The position numbers were made by a program, and so were the translations under genes. Of a stretch of 44,982 nt of DNA, positions 12,320-22,505 are shown piece after piece. The notes under the pieces are model-generated. The model saw only the letters and a program-made list of their open reading frames with translations, was not told the DNA's origin and made no database searches. The DNA lies in assembly GCA_015680685.1 (NCBI GenBank), contig MNCI01016441.1, positions 1 to 44,982 of the forward strand. The letters run 5' to 3'. Position 1 is the stretch's first letter; every line of letters begins with the position of its first letter. Source of the DNA: Gnetum montanum. Taxonomy: Eukaryota > Streptophyta > Gnetopsida > Gnetales > Gnetaceae.

Positions 12320-13161
12320 GACTACTTTAGCCAAAAAGTTAAGAGGATTGTCACTTGTGTTCATGGTGTGACTATCATTTTTTTACATTAATGCATCCAC
12401 CTTTAGTAACCTTCTATGTGCCCCAAAAGATGGTATGCTAGTTTCCACCAAAGCAGGGAGGGAGGTGGAGCATCAAGAGGAAGTGGAGTGGCTAAATGCT
12501 CACTATGGTAATAAGGGATTCTCTCTAAGCTAGTTTTAGGATATAGATGCTAGAGAGATGTATACCTTATTTTGATCTCGTGCATATCCTAAGTTGCTAT
12601 CACAAGGGAAGGTTCTAGGCATGGAGCAAGCTTGGGCCATGAAGTAGGTACTCACTGAGAGTGCTCGATTCAACTAGGCTACTCACTTCGTTTCTAGGCT
12701 ATAGTGGAAGATCCTAAAGCTCGAGAACAATCTCAAGACAAAGTGTCATGTCCATATTGTACTCTTTGCAGCTAATATTTGGAGATTTTTAAAGTTCCTC
12801 ATGGTGAAGAGGGATAGACAATGGATTACCTAATATCCATCCCAAGTCACCAAACCTTGGGTGAGGAATCTTGCTTTAACCACAAAGGCCCAAGATCCAC
12901 TAGAAGGCATAGGTGAATTGCTATCTATCACCAAAAAGGGGATTGGTGGTAGGCTTTGTGCATTCCTTAATAACATAAGGGTGGAGCCTCTCGTAGTGCT
13001 AGGTAACATTAAGAGATTCCATGCATTGCTCTTTGAGATTAGCAAGATAGCTAGGGCAAAGCTTAAGAGGCCCTTGGTAGATGAGACAACACCAATGATT
13101 AAGGAGCCTTTAAGAAAAATGTTGATCATCAAGCTTAGAGGGGTACAACATCATGTTAGAG
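12320..13161 (+). pseudogene. Exon 3 core of copy 1: unknown conserved domain
   Basis: This is the longest conserved block of the split gene. Its plus-strand frame can be aligned over roughly 250 residues with 43730-44500 in copy 2. Shared landmarks include INAS/INEA followed by FxxxL/F, a WxNA/WFDA pair, DAREMY/DARESY, AYPKL/AFPKL, and ETHFN or ARFN followed by a TAG in both copies. Identity looks like roughly one third by eye. The final part (from 12861) stays open for 110 codons and reads through the GTATGT donor at 13162. I recognise no named domain. An opposite-strand frame at 12830-13132 is a shadow. Confidence 0.55.
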
Positions 13162-14890
13162 GTATGTTTTACTTTGATTTTTTATTTTGTTAATCTATTT
13201 TAAATTTATTATTTAAAGTTGATTTATTGGTTTAAGGTCTTGCAAAATGTGCTAAGTTACACTATGTTTCATGGTTGGTGTTCTTGTAGATAAGAGGCTA
13301 TGGTAGCAGTAGCAATTGAAGAGGAACAAAGGTGCTAAGAAGAAGAGAAGCTATGAAATTAATAATAGGAGCTATTACAAAATTATGAGGATGAGGCATT
13401 GCAACACCAGGGGGATGAGGGCTTACCCCATTCTCCTATGAACAACTTTGATGCCTTGTTCAAGGATGAACAACTGGGTGAACCTCCTAGCTTCTTATCA
13501 AAGGGTCCACAAGGTACTTATGGTTTTTAATTTTATGTGTTGTTATTATTTTTCATTAGTTCATGTTTGACCTCGGCCATAGTTGTTGATTATTTATTAC
13601 ACTTGTTGTAGCTTCAGATCCTCATGCCAAAGCTTCCACTTCCACCTTCTACATGGAATTGTGGGTGGATACCTCCAATAAGTTCAAATTCATGTACGGT
13701 GTAGTTGAGGATATGATTAACCAAATATAGTAGATAGTGAATGAAGTTGGTAAGAGTTTTAACAAATTATACCTCTACTTTTTATGTGTTTTTTTGGTTT
13801 TCATATGGTTCTTTTATGGTTATGATGTTTTTAGTCATCTTCCATTTTTTTAGTTATTAACTAGTTTTATTTGTTGGATTCTATTTTATATTTGTTATAG
13901 TGCATGAACTGAGATGGGATCTTGGCCAACCAATGGAGGTTGTTGCATTGCCTCCTTTACCTTCCAATGTAGAGAATGTTCCATGAATGCTGTACAAGGG
14001 TGTCACTCGATGTGCACTCTTGTGTGCTAAGTCTTTGTGGGGATGTAGATACTCCAATGAGTTCCTATGGAAACAAGTTATGGCATTGACAAGAGAAAAC
14101 CAAAATTTGAAGGAGGATGTGAAAGACCTCAAGAATTGTAAAGACTTCATAGAGGCCCAAGTGTCCAACCAAGATTCCTTATGTACCAAGATGATAGCTT
14201 GGGCCCACTACTAGAATGTGATCCATAGCAACATTGTACTTGCTAAAGAGGTGGTAGAACAAAAGCTTCAGATTGTTCTCATAAACCATAAAGCTAGTGA
14301 GTGGAAAGATTACTGTTATTGGGTCCTTGAGTGGGATCATAAACAAAAGGACCACAAGAGGATATACAAGGCTGAGTGGGATGCCTACCTCAAGTAGCTA
14401 TAAAAGAAGTCTATAAAGTAGTAGCAACTAGAATTGTTCATAATGGACATCAATGCAGAGGAAATTCATAAGATGTTTACTCCTCCACTTGTCAAATGAC
14501 TATTGTCTTATGGGAGGTAATTACTATCAGGTTTTCACATGAGCCACCTTTGTGGAGTGACATTGACAAGACTAATATCCTCACAGGTATTAATCTTGGG
14601 GATGTAGACTGGGCTAACATGTCTAAAGATCAAGTTCTCCATCATCTAGATGTTGGCCTTTAGATCTTCCCCATGGAACATGCAGCCCTAGAACCATCTT
14701 AGGTTTATATGTTTTAGTCTTTCATTTATTACATTTTATTTTTTCTTAAGTTATTTATTTTGTTTTGATGTGTGTTGGTTACTAATCAGTTTTGTATTGT
14801 CATATCATAGGCACTAGATGAAGGTAGGGCCCTAACAACAAAGGTGGAGATGATCCCCCACCACCTCATCTAGATGCTCCTTAGCTCCAT

Positions 14891-15600
14891 CATTTGCCTT
14901 TTGTTATGATTGCCAATTTTAGTTATTTACTTTTTATTGAGTTTATTTTAACTTTAATGTTGATGTATGGCCAATGTTAGCCAAAATAGTTTATTATTTG
15001 GACATTTTTGCCACATTATGTGGCTACAATTATGATGTTGTACACATTTTAATTTTAATATTAATTTTAAGTTTTAGTTTTAATTTGGGTTATAATGTTC
15101 TAGCTTCTTAGTTTTGTTCATGTGATGGTTTTATGCTATAATCTATGTTTTGAGGCTCTGTTGACTAAACTTGGTTATAATGTAATAAATGAATTGAACG
15201 ACTTAGAAAAAAGATTGTAAACTAAAGCAAAAATGAGTTGTAAGGTTGTCTACTAGTTTTAGGCCATGGCAGGCCATACAATATATGCCAATTCAAGGCC
15301 ATGGTGGGCCATATGATATGTAAAAGAAAATATATAAATTTTTGGTTATTTTGTATTTTAAAAGTTTTATGGATTTTTTCAGCTTTAAAGATTTGTATGA
15401 GGTTTTTTTTCTTTTTCCTTTTGAGAAAAAAGAAAAGAAAATAGAAATCTTTAAAAGTAAAAGCATGTAAAACCAAAGTAAACTTTAAATTATAGAAAAA
15501 TTTAAATTTAACATAAAGAAATATGAGATAACACAAATAATTAAAGTAAAGACTAGGCTATCAAGCTATAGGTACATATAGTTTCAGGGTTATAAGTGCA
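14891..15600. other. AT-rich spacer with GGCCATGG words
   Basis: No gene is visible. Long A/T runs occupy 15330-15520. At 15254-15315 the words TAGTTTTAGGCCATGGCAGG and CAAGGCCATGGTGGGCCAT occur. Similar words sit next to the Tat pol copies near 6115, 34600 and 38380, which suggests the stretch belongs to the same element family. It lies between the 3' end of the split gene and the downstream end of the split protease frame. Confidence 0.4.
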
Positions 15601-15992
15601 TATGATATAAGAAGGATTAGAAGCATTTATCACTTGTGTAAGTGTTTTCTAATCTTTGAGAGATTAGGAAATGTGTAGGATGTTTTTTTGCACCATTTTA
15701 TATTCTCCATCTTCTTCACTAACAATGTTGAAGGGGAGCTCTCACCATAGTGCATTGATGGATTCATTGGTGTTCACTTTTTCTTCTTTTTCTCTATTAA
15801 CCTCTTCAATTTTGCAGCCAACGATAGAAGTTTTCTTCTAAAATTCCACTTCATACCCTTGTTATATATCAATGGTGTTAATAGCTAAAGTAACCACACT
15901 ATCACTATGGATAATGATTTCACCTCCTTTGTAAGGTAGATAAATTTCTTGGTAAACAGGTAAAGACACAACTTGTAATTGAGCCAACTAAG
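15601..15992 (-). pseudogene. Downstream part of a Tat-like protease/pol frame, separated by the inserted element
   Basis: Read on the minus strand from 15992, one frame continues the protease that is broken at 22501. The phrases VYQEIYLPYKGGE and IIIHSD appear early, then EEVNREKEEKVNTNES and DGEYKMV. When the 6508 bp insert and one copy of the 5 bp duplication are left out, the LGR motif at the end of the upstream half is followed in frame by this segment. That is direct evidence of a single ancestral frame. A few stops are present (TAA and TAG at likely Gln codons). Coding similarity fades below about 15600. Confidence 0.7.
15988..15992. repeat. Target-site duplication, left copy (CTAAG)
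   Basis: The five bases before the 5' LTR are CTAAG, and the five after the 3' LTR (22501-22505) are CCAAG. The one difference is a C-to-T transition, as expected for an aged duplication. Copia-type elements normally make 5 bp duplications. Confidence 0.75.
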
Positions 15993-17057
15993 TGTAGATC
16001 TTTTGGTGTGTCAAAATACTAAGAAAAATGGAGACAAGGTTGTTTGTATGGTTGTTGTGTTTGTAGGAAAAGAATGTAGAATGAAGATAAGAAGGCTTAT
16101 GAAAGATCAATCACATGAACAAGGAACAAATAATTCAAGTGGAAAGAAAGGTTGAAGAAAGATGTCTCCAAGAAATAGGAGATGTCTTGGCAGAATTGAA
16201 GGTAGCATAGGCAAAGATGTCTTTACAAAACATCAAACATATTCCATCACATAAAGATATATTTCACTAGACAAATACATCTTTCCAACATGAAGGCCAA
16301 TTACAGAAAGACATCTTTCACCAAACAAATATGTCTTGCCAGAATGGAGGCTAGATGCAGAAAGACGTCTCAGCCATGAAGAAGACATCTTTCACAACCA
16401 TTAGCTCACTATTGCATGAGTTTCAAGATGAATTTGGAAACATAGTGGCTATAATAAGACATAATTCTCATTGGTAATACTGAAAGCTTTTCCAAAATCA
16501 TTGTGTAATTGTTAGACTATCGTTGTAATCATTGTTGCTCCTCATTGTATTATCTTTTGTCTATTGTAAAGTGAGTTGTACCTTAAGTATAAGGATTAGA
16601 AACTTACTTGCATTCATCCCTTGTAATTGTTATTCTTTCTTGTTATCCCATGGGGTTGATGTGATTCTTGTAGGAAGGCATCTTACTTGAGCTTGTAAAG
16701 ATCCTATCGGATTGAGTGTTGGTGTAGCGCCACAACACTCTGGAGTGGAGCTCAAGATTGTAAAGGTTATGGGATCCTAGAAACTATATTCTAAGCTTGT
16801 TTGATCTTTTCAAGGTTTCATGGACTCATAGTGTCAAATCACTCCATAGTAGAGCTTAGAGCTTGTATAGGTTGTGGTATCCTTCAAACCACATTTGATA
16901 GAAACAAAGTCTAGAGGTGTGCTTGCAAACTACCCTCTAAGTGTGGACTACCCAAGTTGGAAAACCACATTAAATTTGGTATGTGTGCTTTGTCCTAAAG
17001 AATTTTAATTTTGGGAACTTATTCATCTATCCTCCCTTCTAGGTTCAATGATCCACA
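15993..17057 (+). repeat. 5' LTR of the inserted element (1065 bp)
   Basis: Starts TGTAGATCTTTTGGTGTG and ends AATGATCCACA. It aligns along its length with the 3' LTR at 21453-22500. Internal landmarks are a cluster of GAxxTC palindromes (16161-16389), a repeated phrase around GTGGGATCCT near 16765, and a C-rich tail before the terminus. I could not fix a TATA box or transcription start with confidence. Confidence 0.9.
16161..16389. promoter_or_regulatory. Cluster of decayed GACGTC palindromes in the 5' LTR
   Basis: About nine copies of AAGAxxTCTTT-type words lie within 230 bp. GATGTC occurs at 16161, 16181 and 16216, GACATC near 16310 and 16384, and one intact GACGTC at 16364-16369. GATGTC and GACATC are the two single-deamination products of GACGTC, so the ancestral array was probably GACGTC, the core recognised by plant bZIP factors of the C-box/TGA type. 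Position in an LTR fits an enhancer. The binding role is inference. Confidence 0.5.
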
Positions 17058-17059
17058 AG

Positions 17060-17076
17060 TGGTATTAGAGCTTGGT
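17060..17076 (+). other. Primer-binding site, tRNA-Met type
   Basis: TGGTATTAGAGCTTGGT begins two bases after the 5' LTR. Plant copia elements commonly have TGGTATCAGAGC, complementary to the 3' end of initiator tRNA-Met. Here one C has become T. This sets the plus orientation of the element. Confidence 0.85.
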
Positions 17077-17112
17077 ACTCTTCATTACCATCATCAACTT
17101 TAAGAGTGAACA

Positions 17113-18720
17113 ATGGAGGGGACATCTTATACAAAGCTACTCATGTTTAACAAATTTGACTTCACCTATTGGAAAGCTAGAATGTAAGGATTCTTTAAAT
17201 TCATGGAATTTGAAGTTTGGTAGTCAATCCTTGAAGGCTATGATCTGCCTATCTATAGATCCACCAGCATCATCAAGCCTCAAAACAAATGGACACAAGA
17301 GGAGAAAGATAAGCTCATGTTTTCTTCAAGAGTAGAGAATTGTATATGCTTTGCTTGGAATAAATTGAAATTTAATAGAGTAGTAGGTTGTAGAATGGCT
17401 AAAGAAATTTGGCAAAATTGAGAAGCTACTTATGAAGGAACCTCTATTGTTAAGCAATTAAAATTATTATTTTTGCAAAGTGGATATGATAAGCTTAAAA
17501 TAAGATAAGGAGAAAAAATAAAAAATTACTTCTCTATAGTGAATGATATTGTTGTAGCTATTAGAGTTATAGGTAAAGATCTTCCCAAAAGTGATGTGAT
17601 CATTAAGATGATTAGAACCCTTCAACTGGAGTATAGACCAAAGTTCATGATCATGGAAGAAATAAAAGATTTCTCAACTTTGAAAATTGAAGACTTCAAA
17701 GTGCTCTCATTACTTATGAAATCAATCTCATAAGCAAAGAAGTTGTCCAAGAAAGGTCTATTTCTTTAAAGATTTCCTCTAAGGAGAAGGAGCTTAATGA
17801 GCATGATGAGGGTAGTGGAGATGAGATTGCTCTTCTCACTAGAAAGCTACAATGATTGATACTAAGGAGAAACAAGGGGGCATTTCAACAATGATCCAAT
17901 AAGTTCAAAGGTAAAGAAAGAGGTAAAAAGGTTTTGAATTCTAACTTAGACTTCTCTTCTATAGAATGTTGGATTTGTGAAGGAAGAGGCCATATGGTCT
18001 CTAAATATCCAAGTAATTTTAGGTCGCTGCCCAAGGATAAATCTATTGATGAAATAAAGAAAACAAAATTCTATACAAGTTTGGATAATGGGAAGAAAAG
18101 TGAGGAAGAAGTAGACGATGATGTGAAAAATTCACATCTCATCTGCATGGTCCTCCCTGATGATGATGTTAATTCATCAGAAAATGATCTAAATGATGAT
18201 GAAATGCTTGATCTTTTATGAAATGCACTTATAACATTTCAAAGTCTTTGTACTAAGTTAAATAAACAAGCTAAGTTGAAAGATTAGGAAATATCATTTT
18301 TGAATTTGACTATTTTTGATCTTACTAAACAACACTCAAACCTAAGGGTTGATAATGAAAATCCAACCTCATCTTTAGAATAGGCCAAAGTGGAAATTAA
18401 TAATTGAAAGATTAACAAAAGAAAAGGAATCCCTTCACATGGTATTGGAACAAGGAAGAAGTCTGCATGACAAGAGTGGTCTTGGATGTTGCACACAAGA
18501 GAAATCATCTTTGATAAGCCCATCATAATTGAATGATCTTGCAAAAGTAAAAGCCAATATATTAAAATGAAAGGAAGCATCCTTCTTTCAAAAAGGTTCT
18601 TAAAGGTTTTATTATCCCAATCTCTCATACTACCATAGGAAGATTAGGTGCTATTATTGTCACAAGTTAGGGCATAAACAATGGGATTGCAATCTTAGGT
18701 ATTATCATATAAATAATTGC
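17113..18720 (+). pseudogene. gag: Copia-type gag with two CCHC zinc knuckles
   Basis: The ATG at 17113 starts MEGTSYTKLLMFNKFDFTYW, a classic UBN2/copia gag opening. The frame runs to 17733 with four stops (after ARM, in VW-S, QN-EA and KIR-GE), each explained by C-to-T at a Gln or Arg codon. The middle contains FSIVNDIVVAIRVIGKDLP and LKIEDF, matching the UBN2 helices. After frameshifts, the first knuckle at about 17967-18008 reads CWIC, GH, then Tyr in place of the last Cys. It is followed by an acidic stretch (EEEVDDDV, DDDVNSSENDLNDDE) and a helical region. The second knuckle at 18649-18690 (CYYC, GH, WDC) is intact CX2CX4HX4C. The long form with helical spacer and late knuckle is known from plant gag-only elements. 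Confidence 0.8.
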
Positions 18721-19374
18721 TCATATCATAGAACTCCCTAGTCTTATCAAATTGCACTAATAAAGGATTTTGTGTAAGATCATAAGGTAGATCATATGTC
18801 AACTCGAAATACTAGAGTAACTAGGAAAGAATGGAGAATTAAATTGTAGGAACATGTGTATCAGGAAACTCTCACCAACAACTTCGTAATAGGAAGTCAA
18901 GCTTTGGGAATTGGAGAAGTTTCATAGAGAAGAGAATCCTCAAAAGAGGAAACTCATTCTCTAGCCCTCTGAACATCATTTCTTTTTGATAGCAAAGTAG
19001 GTAAGTAGAGGTGAGTTTTCTTTTTACAAGATTTCATTAAGACTATAGTCTATTGATAGCCTTTTCCAATCCCATCTTGCTTTTGTCAAAGATATCTTTC
19101 CAAAATAAAAGATATCTCTTGAAATACATCTTTTGATAAATAAAGATGTATTTCTAATTTTTTGGGCATCATGGACAAGATGTCTACTATGCATGAAAGA
19201 TGTCTATTGTGAATTTCAAACATGGGAAAGACATTTTCCTTCTCTAAAAGATGTCTTCTTTTTCATTCAAATCCCTCATTTACTATTGTTATTAAAAGAC
19301 CAAACCCACACATTTTTTATATTCCTTTAGATCAACCTCACAAAGACCACTGGGGCTCCATCATTTGCAAAGAG
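18721..19374. other. Linker between gag and ORF2, with AGATGTCT words
   Basis: The gag frame fades near 18800, and no protease or integrase follows. From 19085 to 19260 there are about eight AAGATATCT/AAGATGTCT/GACATTT words, the same family as in the LTRs. This could be an internal promoter-like region for the second ORF or a piece of another LTR. I see no second LTR boundary to decide. Confidence 0.45.
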
Positions 19375-20990
19375 ATGGCCCACAAGAAGATAGGTACATC
19401 TAGGTCATCACCCAAGAAGCATTCAAAAGGAAGTTCTAGGAGTGCCCTTCCATCTTACATGTTCTAGTTCCATAACATGAGTGCACAACATAGGTTTGAG
19501 GAAAATAAAACCACTATCATAATTTCTGAATGTTCTCTTGAATTTCCAACTCACAAACAACAAGCCTTGCTAGATTATTTTAAGCTTCTAAAGTAAAGTA
19601 CTTTCATGACTATGAATTTTTTGGTTCCTAAGGTATTTATTAGGGAGTTCTACTATAATATCATTATTTTTGATGTCATTACTAGGACATTCACATTCAT
19701 GGTTGGGGGAATTATTGTTAAGGTCTCTCCCCAAGTTGTGAATACAATTCTAGGTATTTATAATCCAGATGTCTTCCTAATAGCCATTGATACCATTCAT
19801 GATATTTATAAAAATGCTATAATGGCTATAGGACATGATGAATTCTATGATGTATTGTTTGGTAGAGACATGTCTTTTGATAGGGGACATATGGAGAAAG
19901 CAATATGACACATGATGCCTCCACCTTATCTCTTATTATTTTGTATAAAATCATGATGAAAGGGGAAATCTATAGTTATTTGTTACCACCCTAGGATTTT
20001 ATACATTATTATCTTCTTATAAGACTACCATTGGATCTAAGGCATACACTTTGTCGAGATATTTTGAGCCTCTATTCCAAGGAGAGAATCCTTGGGCATC
20101 CCTATCTCATCAGCTCATTGATTTGCTAGAGGGATGTACATATTCCAAAGTTATCTGTGCTTAAAAGCAAGAGGAGTCTTAGTGAGTACATTGAGAAGAG
20201 GAGTACTTTCCATGCAGCAGAAGTAGGACCTAACACTAGTCCTTAGAAATAGAAGAAGGAAGCATCTCCATAGTGATAAAGATCAAAATTGACAAGTTCT
20301 TAGATCAGTTTATTGTTGAAGAAGCTTCTTTGACCCTTTACATGAGCCAGCAGGAAGCTTGGAAGGAACCTCTCTTCCTTGCAGAAGAGTTTAGATGTAG
20401 ATAGAATTCCACCTTTCTATAATGGGTAGGCATTTAAGGAAGTTATTGCTCCTATTTTTTACAGTGGGATGGATGTTCCTACCTCATTAAGACATTCTAC
20501 ATTGGTTGATCCTTCACATGCCTATGACTCAGGGATGGAGTTTGATTCAAATTTTGAGGCACCATCGACACATGTTCAAGGGGAGTATCATGATCCCATG
20601 TATCAACATCATGATCCTACAAAACCTATTCATCTAGTACGTCCATTAGCTAATGCTTCCAACTCTTTTGAGTAATTGACTATGTAGGGTCTCTTTGGAA
20701 CCATGCCCCCATGGGTTCCAACTCATTAGCCTCCAATTTAGATAGATCCTCTAGCTTCATCTTTCTTTTAAGTGAAGCTTCATCCTAGACAAGCTTTAAT
20801 TTATTAGATTAACTCCTCTAATGAGGATACATAGAGATCAAGCTATCCCAACACTAGCAATGATGATGAGGAGGAGAAGACTTATTGTCCATCCAAAGTA
20901 ACAGTGGACTTAAAGTCTAAGGATGAAACCAAGGTTAGTAATTGAGACGTCAAGTGGTTTTTTCTCTCTCCTTCTGTTAATGCTCAAAAA
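19375..20990 (+). pseudogene. ORF2 of the inserted element: putative plant transposon protein domain
   Basis: The ATG at 19375 gives MAHKKIGTSRSSPKKHSKG, a basic Ser/Lys-rich start. The same frame continues to 19905 across a TAG at 19465 and a TAA near 19593 (Gln positions), and ends at a TGA where Arg is likely. The segment from 19606, with FLVPKVFIREFYYN, then TFTFMVGG, VKVSPQVVNTILGI and NPDVF, has the layout of the plant-transposon-protein domain found in extra ORFs of many plant LTR elements (EFY, then a V-G strand, then an I/VN-LG helix). Beyond 19905 the frame is broken, but coding-like text continues (SYLIKTF-type, then acidic SNDDEEEKTY near 20860). The function is unknown in the family as well. 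The lack of pol between gag and this ORF is notable. Confidence 0.5.
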
Positions 20991-21437
20991 AGAGGAGATA
21001 TTTTTTGGTTCTCACATATGTGATTTTGGAACTTTTCACATATGTAATTGATGTGATAAAATAGTTGCAGATCATTATGATGCAATGTATGGACAATTTG
21101 GTATATGATAATTTGTGAATCAGTTATGAAAAAATGGTGTTTTTCCTTTATTATCTATATGTGGCCTCTCTTTGCTATTTGCTCTTGCATTTACCTCATT
21201 TCACAATTCTATTAAATCTCCATGCTTATTGTAATCCTTGGCTACCATAGGAATTTATATGTCTTATTATACATTGTAGTGATTTATTTCTCTACTATTG
21301 GTTATATTGCTATTTTATGATGATGCTTGTTTATGTGCTTTATCATTTTTGCTATTGTTCAAAAAAGGGACGAGTAGTTTGAAATATAATTGGATTTTGC
21401 ATGTCTACTAACCCATTTTATTAAGTTTTGAACATTA
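20991..21437. other. 3' untranslated region of the inserted element
   Basis: T-rich DNA after the last coding-like text and before the purine tract. I see no gene or repeat in it. Confidence 0.5.
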
Positions 21438-21452
21438 ACAAAAGGGGAATAT
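21438..21452 (+). other. Polypurine tract before the 3' LTR
   Basis: ACAAAAGGGGAATAT lies directly before the TGTGGACA start of the 3' LTR, the expected position for plus-strand DNA priming. Confidence 0.75.
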
Positions 21453-22500
21453 TGTGGACATTTTGGTGTGTTAAAACATTAAGAAAAATGAGGACAAGAT
21501 TGTTTATGCGATTGTTGTGTTTGTAGGACAAGAATGTGGAATGAAGATAAGAAGGCTTATGAAAGATCAAGAATATGAACAAGCAATGAAGAATTCAACT
21601 ACAAAGAATGGTTAAGGAAAGACATCTCCAAGAAATAGTAGATGTCTTGGTAGAATTGAAGGTAGCATAGGCAAATATGTCTTTGCAAAATAATAGGCAT
21701 ATTTCACTAGACAAAAACATCTTCCTAGAATAAAGACCAGTTATAGAAAGATGTCTTTCACTAGACAAAGACATCTTTCTAGAATGGAGGCCAGATGTAG
21801 AAAGATGTCTTAGTAATGAAGAAGATGTCTTTCATGATTGTTAGCTAGCTATTGCATAAGTTACAAGATGAATTTGGAAGCATAGTGGCTATAAGAAGAC
21901 ATCATTCTCATTAGGAAGAGTAAAAGCTTTTCTAAAATCATTGTTTAATCATTAGACTATCACTATAATCATTGTTGCTCCTCATTATATTATCTTTTAT
22001 CTGTTGTAACATGAGTTGTACATAAAGTACAAGATTAGAAAACTTAGTTTCATTCATCCCTTGTAATTGCTATTCTCCCTTGTTATCTTGTGGGGTTGAC
22101 GTGCTTCTTACGGGAAGGCATCTTTCTTGACCTTTTTGGGATCTTGTGGGATTAAGTGCTGGTGTACTACCATAACACTTTGGAGTGAAGCTTAAGATTG
22201 TAAAGGTTGTGGGATCCTAGAAACCACATTCTAAGTTTGTTAGGACCTTATAGGGTTGAGTGGATTAGTAGTATTGAATCACTCCATAGTAGATTTTAAA
22301 GCTTTTACACGTTGTGGTATCCTTCAAAACACATTTGAAAGCAACAAAGTTTAGAGGTGTACTTGCAAACTACCCTCTAAGTGTGGACTACCCAAGTTGG
22401 GGAACCACATTAAATTTGGTGTGTGTGCTCTGTCCCAAAGAAGTTTAATTTTTAGAACTTATTCATGCCCCCCTCCCCCTTATAAGTTCAATGATCCACA
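21453..22500 (+). repeat. 3' LTR of the inserted element (1048 bp)
   Basis: Starts TGTGGACATTTTGGTGTG and ends AATGATCCACA, followed at once by the CCAAG target duplication. It is collinear with the 5' LTR and also carries the cluster of AAGATGTCT/AGACATCTTT words at about 21620-21835. There are many transitions between the two copies. Confidence 0.9.
21620..21835. promoter_or_regulatory. GAxxTC palindrome cluster in the 3' LTR
   Basis: About eight AGACATCT or AGATGTCT words, in the same register as the 16161-16389 cluster. Several sites differ between the LTRs in which strand was deaminated (GACATC in one, GATGTC in the other). That supports GACGTC as the ancestral word. Confidence 0.5.
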
Positions 22501-22505
22501 CCAAG
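22501..22505. repeat. Target-site duplication, right copy (CCAAG)
   Basis: Right-hand copy of the 5 bp duplication paired with 15988-15992. It is taken as the original sequence because it keeps the protease LGR-motif frame. Confidence 0.75.

Larger units (their letters stand above)
11132..14890 (+). pseudogene. Intron-containing broken gene, copy 1: NIF-like HAD exon plus unknown helical protein
   Basis: I infer eight exons: 11132-11582, 11664-11936, about 12107-13161, 13290-13513, 13612-13749, 13901-14516, 14587-14702 and from 14811. Most junctions fit plant splice consensus, for example AG|GTAAAG at 11937, AG|GTATGT at 13162, TTG|GTAAGA at 13750, and TTATAG acceptors at 11131 and 13900. 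Exon 1 resembles a NIF/FCP1-like HAD phosphatase. Exon 3 holds a domain I do not recognise (NASTFSNLL, VEWLNAHYG, DIDAREMYTLF). Exon 4 encodes a Glu/Gln-rich, probably helical segment (EEEQRC, EDEALQHQG). Exon 6 has a coiled-coil-like run (ENQNLKEDVKDLKN) and a Lys-rich tail. The frames contain many TAG/TAA/TGA stops, mostly at likely Gln codons. A homologous copy starts at 42778. It is not clearly a host gene or an element gene; its repeated position beside Tat pol favours the latter. Confidence 0.6.
15993..22500 (+). mobile_element. 6.5 kb LTR retroelement with copia-type gag and extra ORF, no visible pol (TR-GAG-like)
   Basis: The LTRs at 15993-17057 and 21453-22500 both start TGT and end CCACA. 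The 5' LTR is followed by a primer-binding site like that of tRNA-Met, and the 3' LTR is preceded by a purine tract. A CTAAG/CCAAG target duplication flanks the whole. The internal region holds a copia-type gag with two CCHC knuckles and then an unrelated-looking ORF at 19375-20990. I find no integrase, reverse transcriptase or RNase H motif, so the element would depend on another for mobility. The two LTRs differ at roughly 10-15 percent of positions by eye, so the insertion is old. It sits inside the protease of a minus-strand gypsy element and is younger than that element. A related reversed LTR fragment lies at 31620-32335. Confidence 0.85.

Noticed and set aside
12830-13132. 100-codon minus-strand frame
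   Set aside because: Shadow of exon 3 of the split gene; the plus strand aligns with the second gene copy.
15222-15536. Lys/Phe-rich minus-strand frame of 104 codons
   Set aside because: Low-complexity translation of A/T runs without motif or homolog.
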